Source of the DNA: Deltaproteobacteria bacterium
GTDB lineage: Bacteria > JAMCPX01
Length of the DNA stretch: 5,452 nt
NCBI GenBank assembly: GCA_023489065.1
Contig: JAMDCL010000127.1
Span: 10,168 to 15,619 of the forward strand
Direction: 5' to 3'
Shown here: positions 1-5,452 of the stretch, in pieces
Layout: the number at the start of each line of letters is the position of its first letter
Position numbering within the stretch: position 1 is the first letter of the stretch
Position numbers and translations under genes: made by a program
Notes under the pieces: generated by a model
Told to the model about the DNA's origin: nothing
Seen by the model: only the letters and a program-made list of their open reading frames with translations
The model's database searches: none

Positions 1-602
1 ACCGTTGCAGTTGAGGTATGGATCCGTCCGCTTGCTTCTGTTTTCGGGACCCTCTGTACTCTATGAACACCGCTTTCAAACTTCAATCTGCTGTAAACCC
101 GCTCACCCTCTATAAGTACGATAATTTCTTTATACCCGCCCATACCTGTTGTATTCTCGCTCAAAATCTCCGTACGCCATTTTTTCTTCTCTGCATACTT
201 GAGATACATCTTTAAGAGGTCTCCTGCAAAAAGTGCCGACTCTTCACCGCCGGCGCCGGCACGTATTTCGAGTAATACGTTTTTAGAATCCAGGGGATCT
301 TTTGGCAGCAGGAGTTCCTTCAGTCTATTCTCTGCCGACTCTTTCTGTTTCTCCAGGGATTGCAGCTCTTCCTTGGCAAGTTGTTTTATTTCGTCCTCAC
401 CTGTATTGAGCAACTGTTTGGTAGACTCTATATTCTTGTCCAGGTCTTTGTATGACTGGTACGTCAGGGCGAGAGGCTCGATATCGTTTTTTTCTTTGAT
501 GTACTTTGTGTATGTCTTCGGATCATTGAAAACTTCCGGCTCAGTCAACAAAGAGTTCAGTTGGTTGTATCGCTGTAAGACCTTTTCAATGTTTTCAAAC
601 AT
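1..602 (-). CDS. prfA: Peptide chain release factor 1 (RF1), N-terminal 200 residues; 3' end outside window
   Basis: RF1 recognises UAA and UAG stop codons in the ribosomal A site and triggers release of the finished peptide. The visible part covers the helical domain 1 (about residues 1-105, rich in Glu and Lys) and the start of the core. Family-typical blocks are EIRAGAGGEESALFAGDL (112-129) and SRLKFESGVHRVQRVPKTE (171-189). The latter includes the PxT stop-codon discriminator, here P186-K187-T188; RF2 would have SPF in its place, so this is RF1. GRIHTS follows at 192-197. The catalytic GGQ loop, expected near residue 230, lies beyond position 1, so functionality cannot be confirmed. The start is ATG at 602-600, preceded by AAAGGG with a 7-nt gap. 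It is the third gene of rho-rpmE-prfA. In many bacteria prmC, the methyltransferase that modifies the GGQ glutamine, follows prfA; that would lie outside the window. Confidence 0.97.
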   Translation of the reverse strand, partial: MFENIEKVLQRYNQLNSLLTEPEVFNDPKTYTKYIKEKNDIEPLALTYQSYKDLDKNIESTKQLLNTGEDEIKQLAKEELQSLEKQKESAENRLKELLLPKDPLDSKNVLLEIRAGAGGEESALFAGDLLKMYLKYAEKKKWRTEILSENTTGMGGYKEIIVLIEGERVYSRLKFESGVHRVQRVPKTEASGRIHTSTAT

Positions 603-682
603 TTTGTGACCCTTTGTAAAAAGTTTTTATTCTTTCGATGCGCATGGTCATCATCCCCTGATCGTGGTATATTTCACCGGCC

Positions 683-721
683 ATACGTGCTGCAGGAACT
701 CGAAAGCCATTCCTGCCGTAT
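683..721 (-). other. Stem-loop in the rpmE-prfA spacer
   Basis: Read on the minus strand, ATACG-GCAGGAA pairs with TTCCTGC-CGTAT, giving 12 base pairs in two blocks. A 4-nt bulge (AGCA) interrupts the 3' arm between them. The 11-nt apical segment can fold further, with CT and AG closing a TTCG loop. The inner 7-bp arms are at 692-698 and 710-716, the outer 5-bp arms at 683-687 and 717-721. No run of T follows on the minus strand, so it does not look like an intrinsic terminator. It sits about 80 nt before the prfA start, inside what is probably one transcript. A role in processing, stability or differential expression of prfA is inference only. Confidence 0.5.
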
Positions 722-760
722 CCCGCGCAGTTATGACTTTTCTGTAAATGAACGGAGGAC

Positions 761-988
761 TTAGTTTTCTTTTACCGCTTTCTTCCCGGTCTTTTTATTA
801 TATTTGCGCTGGAACTTTTCAACCATACCCGCTGAATCGACAAACTTCTGCTTGCCCGTAAAGAATGGATGACAGTTTGAGCATATTTCAACGGTGTAGT
901 CGCCCTTTGTCGAACGTGTTTCTATCACATTGCCGCACGCGCATTTTATGGTAGCCTTAACGTAATTAGGATGTATTCCTTTCTTCAT
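761..988 (-). CDS. rpmE: 50S ribosomal protein L31, zinc-binding (C+) form
   Basis: L31 is a small protein of the large ribosomal subunit that contributes to the bridge between subunits. The 75-residue product begins [20 protein letters not shown], the family signature. It keeps the four cysteines of the zinc-binding form: C16 and C18, then C36 and C39 in the ICSNCHPF segment, followed by FTGKQKF. The C-terminus is lysine-rich, as expected for rRNA binding. E. coli L31 is 70 residues, so the length is normal. The ATG at 988-986 follows a strong GGAGG at 993-997 (4-nt gap). Only 15 bp separate it from the rho stop codon, which suggests co-transcription with rho. C+ forms are typically the zinc-replete paralogue; no C- paralogue is visible here. 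Confidence 0.98.
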   Translation of the reverse strand: MKKGIHPNYVKATIKCACGNVIETRSTKGDYTVEICSNCHPFFTGKQKFVDSAGMVEKFQRKYNKKTGKKAVKEN

Positions 989-1003
989 TTTTCCTCCGGT
1001 CTT

Positions 1004-2266
1004 TTAATCATCAAGATCAACCTTGTTCATTGAATCAAGAAAATCTTTATTGGTTTTTGTTTTTGACATTTTATCTATGAGAAATTCCATTGCTTCCACG
1101 ACACCCATGGGCTGCAAGACCTTTCTCAAAACCCATAGTTTATTGATAGCACCTTTATCTATTAAAAGTTCTTCCTTCCTTGTCCCGGATTTGCTTATAT
1201 CCATAGCAGGGAAAACCCTTTTATCCGCAAGTCTCCTGTCAAGAACTATTTCCATGTTGCCGGTACCTTTGAACTCTTCGAAAATTACCTCGTCCATACG
1301 GCTTCCCGTATCAATAAGCGCTGTTGCCATAATCGTGAGACTGCCGCCCTCTTCTATATTCCGTGCCGCACCGAAAAATCTTTTTGGTCTCTGCAACGCA
1401 TTCGCATCGACACCGCCGGACAGGACCTTGCCGCTTGCCGGAACGATAGTGTTATGCGCCCGTGCAAGCCTTGTTATACTGTCAAGCAGAATAACAACAT
1501 CCCTGCCGTGCTCGACAAGCCGCTTTGCCTTTTCAAGGACCATGTCCGCAACCTGAACGTGGCGCTGGGCAGGCTCATCGAATGTGGAACTTATGACTTC
1601 ACCTTTGACAGACCTCTGCATGTCGGTGACCTCTTCCGGCCTCTCGTCTATGAGAAGCACGATGAGATGGACCTCGGGATGGTTTTTGATGATAGCGTTC
1701 GCAATGTGCTGTAATAAGATGGTTTTTCCTGTTCTCGGCTGGGCTACGATAAGTCCTCGCTGGCCTTTCCCTATTGGTGCAAGAAGGTCTATGATCCGTG
1801 TCGAAAGTTCGGAATGGTTGTACTCAAGCTTGAATTTTTCTTCAGGATAAAGAGGCGTCAGGTTATCAAATAAGATCTTATTTCTCGCAACCTCGGGATC
1901 GTCATTGTTGATACTCTCGACCTTTACCAGCGCAAAATATTTTTCTCCTTCTTTTGGCTGCCGTATCTGGCCGGTCACAACGTCACCTGTTCTTATACCA
2001 AATTTCCTTATTTGTGACGGCGAAACGTATATATCGTCAGGGCCGGGCAGGTAATTATAATCGGAAGACCTCAAAAACCCGTACCCGTCGGGGAGTATCT
2101 CGAGCACACCTTCTCCGTAAATAATACCGTTGTTCGCGCTTTGAGCTTTGAGTATACCGAATATCAGTTCCTGCCTTCGCATACTCATTGCATTTTCTAC
2201 ATTCAGTTCCTTAGCTATATCAGCAAGTTCTGCTATGGATTTTGTTTTGAGTTCTTTTAGATTCAA
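1004..2266 (-). CDS. rho: Transcription termination factor Rho
   Basis: Rho is the hexameric RNA-dependent ATPase and translocase that ends transcription of untranslated RNA. The 420-residue product matches the compact E. coli-type length (419), without the long N-terminal insert seen in some phyla. In order: N-terminal helical domain (1-45), cold-shock-like primary RNA-binding domain with [16 protein letters not shown] (51-66), and the RecA-like ATPase domain. Walker A is AQPRTGKT (175-182), the catalytic-Glu region [11 protein letters not shown] (206-216), and Walker B VVILLD (257-262). The Q-loop segment is [20 protein letters not shown] (279-298) and the R-loop segment FKGTGN (332-337). 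D207, R209 and S263 align with the bicyclomycin-contact residues D210, R212 and S266 of the E. coli protein. The start codon is TTG. The nearest in-frame ATGs (codons 27 and 29) would remove conserved N-terminal residues, so TTG is preferred. It is the first gene of rho-rpmE-prfA. Confidence 0.99.
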   Translation of the reverse strand: MNLKELKTKSIAELADIAKELNVENAMSMRRQELIFGILKAQSANNGIIYGEGVLEILPDGYGFLRSSDYNYLPGPDDIYVSPSQIRKFGIRTGDVVTGQIRQPKEGEKYFALVKVESINNDDPEVARNKILFDNLTPLYPEEKFKLEYNHSELSTRIIDLLAPIGKGQRGLIVAQPRTGKTILLQHIANAIIKNHPEVHLIVLLIDERPEEVTDMQRSVKGEVISSTFDEPAQRHVQVADMVLEKAKRLVEHGRDVVILLDSITRLARAHNTIVPASGKVLSGGVDANALQRPKRFFGAARNIEEGGSLTIMATALIDTGSRMDEVIFEEFKGTGNMEIVLDRRLADKRVFPAMDISKSGTRKEELLIDKGAINKLWVLRKVLQPMGVVEAMEFLIDKMSKTKTNKDFLDSMNKVDLDD

Positions 2267-2422
2267 TTGTATCTACCTTCTCAGATAATGTTTTTACAAG
2301 GATGTAACTTTTACTTTTGATTAAATAGACTTTCTACCTTTCTTTCTGAAAGTAAAGTACGAGCCACTTGCATTTTTAAAAAGTAAAGTTTTTTCTCTTG
2401 TTGATTTCTTTTTTTATATCAA
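2267..2422 (-). promoter_or_regulatory. AT-rich rho leader/intergenic region with repeats
   Basis: This 156-bp stretch lies between the barrel gene stop and the rho start. It is very AT-rich, and I find no convincing sigma70 promoter and no GC-rich hairpin followed by a T run on the minus strand. It holds two exact copies of a 10-bp direct repeat (AAAGTAAAGT on the plus strand, 2349-2358 and 2380-2389). A nearly complementary segment, ACTTTTACTTTT, lies at 2307-2318, and a 6-bp inverted repeat ACTTTC/GAAAGT at 2329-2334 and 2348-2353. Rho is autoregulated through its own leader in several bacteria; a similar role here is plausible but unproven. The rho promoter may be unrecognised within it, or rho may be read through from upstream. 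Confidence 0.35.
2276..2280 (-). promoter_or_regulatory. Shine-Dalgarno for the TTG start of rho
   Basis: On the minus strand GAAGG lies 9 nt before the TTG at 2266-2264. It is a moderate match to the anti-Shine-Dalgarno sequence. Together with the family-typical N-terminus [10 protein letters not shown] it supports TTG as the true start. The strong GGAGG sites of rpmE and the barrel gene, each with ATG, make the rho initiation site look deliberately weaker. Confidence 0.55.
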
Positions 2423-3664
2423 TTATTTCGCGTTCGCAACACCGCTGCAACCTACAACAACGTATATATCATATGCTGAATTTTTTACTTTTGACCGTGC
2501 CAACTTTTCGCTTCCGGGGATCAATCGTAAAATATTAACTGCCTGGCTGTAATAGGGATCGTTAAATATCACAACAGAGTCATTATAATTAAGTGTAGGT
2601 GCTCTGCCGACTTCTATTACATTAAACCCGGATGACTTTATTTTTTGTGCAAAAAACTGAGATTTATCACCCGAAGCGCAGCCATTCACAACAACAACCT
2701 TTGGTCCGCTCGCCATTCCTACAGGCTTTGCAGGCTGCGGTAAAGAGGTCCTCTTGTATACAAACCCTCTCGATGCGGTCTTGGCCACATTAAATAAATA
2801 GGAAAAACCAATTGTCGCAAGATAATTGGTATCTGTCCTCACAGGGTCAGGCAATCCTCCGCCAACACCGAGTGTCAAAGCTGTAACCCGTGTCGGGAGA
2901 TACCGAATACCAAATAATCCGTATAAATCCTCGTCTCCAAGAGGAATTATTTGATTTGATCCGGTATTTCCACTGGCACCTAAATTGGCTGACTGTCCAA
3001 CTAATTCTACACTGAAGTATGCCTTTTCAAGAAGTATAGCATATTCATAACTCAATGATGCCAGAAGGATTGGAACATTCTGATAGCCTTTCAAAGGCTG
3101 GGCTTTGTCATAATAATCACCCTGTTTGAATCCCGCATCAAGATAAAGCATGTTCTTTTCGCTTCCACCTATCCTATATCCAAGATCAGCCTCTATACTG
3201 ATGTTAGTATCTCCGCTTCCAAGAACAGAACTTTTGTCTGCAGATGGAATTCCAATTACCAGTGTTGAAGCTAAAGAGATCGGAGATGTGTCCCCGTTTA
3301 AAAATCTATACTTGCCAAGCACATTTATGTTTTGAAGACCGCTTTGGGATTTTGGTCCTCCGCTGATATCTATAGGGAATACGATACCACCTTCCAGATT
3401 ATTTAAGAAGCCGTAGTTAAAGATGCCGGAGATGTTTGTATCCGCCCAATCTCTGCTGTATCCTGACGGATATCCGTAATTTGACGGAGCGAGGTGTCCT
3501 GTATAACCAAGGAATCCACTGACATTCCATGCCTGTCTTGACAAAACATCAGGCGTCCTCGTAGCAATAAGCCCGCTGCCTCCACTGTCTGACGGCATAG
3601 CTGCCAACACATTACCGGAAATCAACAAGCTCGCTACAATTGTCAAAAATATTGAATGTTTCAT
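2423..3664 (-). CDS. Outer-membrane beta-barrel protein with C-terminal LytR_C-like periplasmic domain
   Basis: I recognise no named gene. The 413-residue product begins with a clear Sec signal peptide: MKH, a hydrophobic core IFLTIVASLLI, and V19-L20-A21 with probable cleavage before A22. Residues about 44-292 are rich in Gly, Tyr, Ser and alternating hydrophobics, with roughly 12 candidate strands (for example NLEGGIVFPID, SISLASTLVIGI-like 128-138, YFSVELVG, GLFGIRYLP). The last ends GFSYLF at 286-291, like a barrel-closing strand with terminal Phe. A Pro-rich linker (308-321) leads to 322-408, which resembles the LytR_C domain: PKVVVVNGCASGDKSQFFA, then GFNVIEV, YNDSVVIFNDP, and the closing strand YDIYVVVGCSG. 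C329 and C406 are the only cysteines and could pair. ATG 3664-3662 follows GGAGGG (3670-3675). The gene has its own upstream promoter. Fold calls come from pattern only; the function is unknown. Confidence 0.8.
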   Translation of the reverse strand: MKHSIFLTIVASLLISGNVLAAMPSDSGGSGLIATRTPDVLSRQAWNVSGFLGYTGHLAPSNYGYPSGYSRDWADTNISGIFNYGFLNNLEGGIVFPIDISGGPKSQSGLQNINVLGKYRFLNGDTSPISLASTLVIGIPSADKSSVLGSGDTNISIEADLGYRIGGSEKNMLYLDAGFKQGDYYDKAQPLKGYQNVPILLASLSYEYAILLEKAYFSVELVGQSANLGASGNTGSNQIIPLGDEDLYGLFGIRYLPTRVTALTLGVGGGLPDPVRTDTNYLATIGFSYLFNVAKTASRGFVYKRTSLPQPAKPVGMASGPKVVVVNGCASGDKSQFFAQKIKSSGFNVIEVGRAPTLNYNDSVVIFNDPYYSQAVNILRLIPGSEKLARSKVKNSAYDIYVVVGCSGVANAK

Positions 3665-3692
3665 TTTTGCCCTCCATTAAATATGCTTTATT

Positions 3693-3719
3693 GTTATACT
3701 GTTAGATTTTAATTGTCAA
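3693..3719 (-). promoter_or_regulatory. Probable sigma70 promoter of the beta-barrel gene
   Basis: On the minus strand a perfect TTGACA -35 box is at 3719-3714 and TATAAC (5 of 6 to consensus) at 3698-3693. The 15-bp spacer is shorter than the ideal 17. An alternative -10, AACAAT at 3695-3690, gives an 18-bp spacer but matches less well. The implied start of transcription is near 3686, leaving a short leader of about 20 nt that still contains GGAGGG. The promoter lies wholly in the 72-bp gap after the HAD gene, so the barrel gene can be transcribed on its own. Confidence 0.55.
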
Positions 3720-3736
3720 GTATTTAAATAGATTGT

Positions 3737-4456
3737 TCATTTTACGATGTCTGCAAACTCGATAAACCCATATCCCTGCTCTTTTGACATGATCCATCGG
3801 GGCTTATAGTGCATCGTGCCGAGGTACCGGTCAATGTTTGAGACACCGACAGACAAGGGGAACAGCCCGGGGTTAAACATGGATTCATCATTTTCAGAAT
3901 CACCCAGAGTAACCGTCTTGCTGTCATGCACTATGGACTTTAAAGTACCTCCCTTGCTGCACAGTGGCGAAAGGATATGGGTTTGTACGGAACTGACAAC
4001 AACGGTCAGTCCATATGATTCTGCAATACTTTTTATGGCATCGAAATCCGGTTTTTGGATCGAACGATTGTCCATAGATAAATCCGTCAGTCTAAAGGGG
4101 TTGTCCTGGGCCTGTTCTATGTGGGGAAACGATTGATGTATACTGTCGAAGCATTTATGCAGCCTTGAGTTATGATCTCCCGGCAGGTCAACGGTTTTCA
4201 TATCATGACTTCTGATAATGACCCCTCCGTTCTCTGCAATAACCATAGCAACCGGCAGGTACTGCGAAAGTGTTGTACACGCCCCGCCGGACCTGCCGGT
4301 AACAAGAATAACCTTCTTGCCTGCATTATTTAAATATTCTATCGACTTTAGTACATCCGATGTAAGGATACCGTTTATTGTCAGCGTGTCATCAACATCG
4401 GTGGCTATAATTTCGACGTTTTTTAATGCTGATGTTAATTCTGCTGCATCATACAT
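3737..4456 (-). CDS. HAD-superfamily hydrolase, subclass IIB (Cof / sugar-phosphatase-like)
   Basis: A 239-residue soluble phosphatase, probably cytoplasmic because no signal peptide or membrane segment is seen. All four HAD motifs are present. Motif I is D20-V-D22-D-T-L-T, with nucleophile D20 and acid/base D22. Motif II is VTGR (52-55), motif III is K168 in CSKGG, and motif IV is GDSENDESMF (185-194), which binds Mg2+ through its acidic residues. The cap lies between motifs II and III (about 75-160), which marks a C2 cap. The ENGG at 75-78 after motif II and the GDSEND motif fit subclass IIB, which includes Cof-type sugar phosphatases, phosphoglycolate phosphatase and mannosyl-3-phosphoglycerate phosphatase. 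The substrate cannot be read from sequence. I chose ATG at 4456-4454 over the in-frame TTG two codons upstream because the -10 box ends only 2 nt before that TTG. There is no Shine-Dalgarno before either. It is divergent from the phosphofructokinase gene. Confidence 0.9.
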   Translation of the reverse strand: MYDAAELTSALKNVEIIATDVDDTLTINGILTSDVLKSIEYLNNAGKKVILVTGRSGGACTTLSQYLPVAMVIAENGGVIIRSHDMKTVDLPGDHNSRLHKCFDSIHQSFPHIEQAQDNPFRLTDLSMDNRSIQKPDFDAIKSIAESYGLTVVVSSVQTHILSPLCSKGGTLKSIVHDSKTVTLGDSENDESMFNPGLFPLSVGVSNIDRYLGTMHYKPRWIMSKEQGYGFIEFADIVK

Positions 4457-4464
4457 GAACAAAC

Positions 4465-4493
4465 ACTATAAAAAACGCTGCTCTTGGTGTCAA
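4465..4493 (-). promoter_or_regulatory. Strong sigma70-type promoter of the HAD gene, giving a leaderless or near-leaderless mRNA
   Basis: On the minus strand a perfect TTGACA (4493-4488), a 17-bp spacer, and TATAGT (4470-4465, 5 of 6 to consensus) precede the HAD gene. Only 8 nt separate the -10 box from the ATG at 4456. Transcription normally starts about 6-9 nt after the -10 box, so the mRNA should begin within a few nucleotides of the ATG. This agrees with the lack of any Shine-Dalgarno sequence. Confidence 0.65.
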
Positions 4494-4587
4494 CCCATGG
4501 TGAACATTTACCCGTCTGCCAATCCATGCGAAGAGAATATCACATCCTCACAAATTAACGGTCTTGCTTTCACGGAGTAAATGAAAA

Positions 4588-4604
4588 AATTAAATTGCTT
4601 AATT
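4588..4604. repeat. AT-rich palindrome beside the pfkA promoter
   Basis: AATTAA (4588-4593) and TTAATT (4599-4604) form a perfect 6-bp inverted repeat around a 5-nt centre, ending 2 bp before the -35 box of the pfkA promoter. It could be a regulator half-site pair or simply an AT-rich upstream element. Such sequence arises easily by chance. Confidence 0.25.
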
Positions 4605-4606
4605 CC

Positions 4607-4635
4607 TTGTAAACCGTCCTAATTTACCCTATAAA
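4607..4635 (+). promoter_or_regulatory. Probable sigma70 promoter of the phosphofructokinase gene
   Basis: TTGTAA (4607-4612, 4 of 6 to consensus), a 17-bp spacer and TATAAA (4630-4635, 5 of 6) face the phosphofructokinase gene. The implied start lies near 4641-4643, giving a leader of only about 15 nt that contains the strong GGGAGG ribosome-binding site at 4643-4648, 8 nt before the ATG. It points away from the HAD promoter, about 115 bp distant. Confidence 0.6.
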
Positions 4636-4656
4636 ATTAAAAGGGAGGAATTATCT

Positions 4657-5452
4657 ATGAAAAGAATCGGTATTCTGACCAGCGGCGGCGATTCTCCGGG
4701 TATGAATGGCGCTCTGAGGGCAAGTGTGCGGGCGGCCCTTGCGCTGGGCTGGGAGGTCATCGGAATTCACAGGGGATATTCCGGACTCATTAACGAAGAA
4801 TTCCAGGTCATGGATTCGAGGGCGGTAAGCGGCATTCTTCAGTTCGGCGGGACCATACTTCAGACTGCACGTTCCAAAGAGTTTTTCCTTGAAGAAGGAA
4901 GAAAAAAAGCCGCGGGTATTATAAAAAAAAATGGTATCGATGCCCTTATCATAATAGGTGGCAACGGCTCTCTGACCGGTGCGTTAAAGCTGCATGAGCT
5001 CGGAGTAACAACCGTCGGTATCCCGGGTTCCATTGATAATGATCTCTTCGGCACCGATATGGCAATAGGTGTTGATACCGCCTTAAATACCATTGTTCAG
5101 GCAGTTGACAAGATTAAGGACACGGCCTCATCCCATGACAGGGCTTTTATCGTAGAGGTCATGGGAAGGGAATCAGGCTACCTTGCGGCCATGTCTGCAA
5201 TGGCAAGCGGGGCTGAATTCGCTATCGTACCCGAGGTGCCGTATGACATAAAGTCCATAGCCGGAAAATTGAGAAAGCGGTATGAAGAAAAACGCTCCAA
5301 CAGCATCATCATTGTTGCGGAAGGAGCAACGAGCGGGTTCCAGATAGAAAAGGAACTGAGGGATGAAATAGGGTTTGAAACAAGGGTGACCGTGCTCGGT
5401 CATGTACAAAGGGGCGGATCCCCCAGTGTTTTTGACAGATTGATAGCCTCGC
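4657..5452 (+). CDS. pfkA: 6-phosphofructokinase, N-terminal 265 residues; 3' end outside window
   Basis: The enzyme phosphorylates fructose 6-phosphate to the 1,6-bisphosphate, the committed step of glycolysis. The open frame from ATG 4657 runs to the window end; about 55 residues of a normal 320 are missing. Residue numbers match the E. coli enzyme. G11 lies in LTSGGDSPGMN and R72 is kept. The catalytic PGSIDND has D127 and D129. Substrate-site residues R162, R171 (VEVMGRESG), E222, R243, H249 and R252 (LGHVQRGGSP) are all present. Effector-site R21, R25 and E187 are kept, while R154 and K213 are changed to Lys and Arg. G104 is Gly, the ATP-type residue; PPi-dependent enzymes usually have Asp. 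However, position 103, normally Asp and a Mg-ATP ligand, is Asn (GGNGS), and T125 is Ser. ATP dependence is likely but not certain. It is divergent from the HAD phosphatase. Confidence 0.95.
   Translation, partial: MKRIGILTSGGDSPGMNGALRASVRAALALGWEVIGIHRGYSGLINEEFQVMDSRAVSGILQFGGTILQTARSKEFFLEEGRKKAAGIIKKNGIDALIIIGGNGSLTGALKLHELGVTTVGIPGSIDNDLFGTDMAIGVDTALNTIVQAVDKIKDTASSHDRAFIVEVMGRESGYLAAMSAMASGAEFAIVPEVPYDIKSIAGKLRKRYEEKRSNSIIIVAEGATSGFQIEKELRDEIGFETRVTVLGHVQRGGSPSVFDRLIAS

Noticed and set aside
199..609. Plus-strand 136-codon open frame
   Set aside because: It is antisense to prfA, whose frame is unambiguous; the Ser/Phe-rich composition is typical of a reverse-frame shadow.
595..684. 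Short minus-strand frame of 29 codons (MAGEIYHDQG...) ending 8 bp inside prfA
   Set aside because: It overlaps the prfA start in a way that could suggest translational coupling, but there is no ribosome-binding site before its ATG, the frame overlaps the hairpin by two bases at its start, and the product resembles nothing I know.
1023..1850. Three overlapping plus-strand open frames (177, 86 and 88 codons)
   Set aside because: All are antisense to the conserved ATPase and RNA-binding parts of rho; none has a credible product.
2329..2353. Possible terminator after the barrel gene (ACTTTC/GAAAGT inverted repeat)
   Set aside because: The stem is short and AU-rich, and no T run follows on the minus strand.
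3403..3612. Minus-strand 69-codon frame inside the barrel gene
   Set aside because: Out-of-frame shadow of a gene with a clear signal peptide and ribosome-binding site.
4489..4505. Imperfect palindrome around CCATGG overlapping the HAD -35 box
   Set aside because: Only 5 of 8 symmetric positions match, which is too weak to call an operator.
4218..4580. Plus-strand 120-codon open frame running into the pfkA upstream region
   Set aside because: Mostly antisense to the HAD gene, whose motifs are intact; no ribosome-binding site and no recognisable product.
4860..5409. Two minus-strand open frames (77 and 78 codons)
   Set aside because: Both are antisense to the phosphofructokinase, whose catalytic residues are conserved throughout.

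Overview
The window looks like chromosomal core sequence from a Gram-negative bacterium. One gene carries a Sec signal peptide and an outer-membrane-type beta barrel. Rho, L31 and RF1 are encoded together in the order rho-rpmE-prfA, an arrangement I associate with Deltaproteobacteria/Desulfobacterota and related anaerobes. That placement is inference; no rRNA or taxon-specific marker is present. I see no tRNA, rRNA, insertion sequence, CRISPR array, phage gene or toxin-antitoxin pair.

Layout: five genes lie on the minus strand, read here from right to left, and one on the plus strand. At the right edge a 6-phosphofructokinase gene (pfkA-like, cut by the window end) runs rightward from 4657. 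Diverging from it, across about 200 bp with a promoter facing each way, is a HAD-family subclass IIB phosphatase (4456 to 3737). Next, behind its own promoter, comes an unusual outer-membrane beta-barrel protein with a C-terminal LytR_C-like periplasmic domain (3664 to 2423). After a 156-bp AT-rich leader comes an apparent gene-expression operon: rho (2266 to 1004, TTG start), rpmE (988 to 761) and prfA (602 to beyond position 1, partial). The rpmE-prfA spacer contains a well-formed hairpin.

How the genes work together: rho, rpmE and prfA all serve transcription or translation (termination factor, ribosomal protein L31, release factor 1) and are probably co-transcribed. The phosphofructokinase is the committed step of glycolysis. 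The neighbouring phosphatase acts on an unknown small phosphate ester, perhaps a sugar phosphate.

No obviously new multi-gene system is visible. The points most worth checking are the barrel plus LytR_C architecture, the near-leaderless promoter of the HAD gene, the Asp-to-Asn change at the metal-binding position of the phosphofructokinase, and the rpmE-prfA hairpin.
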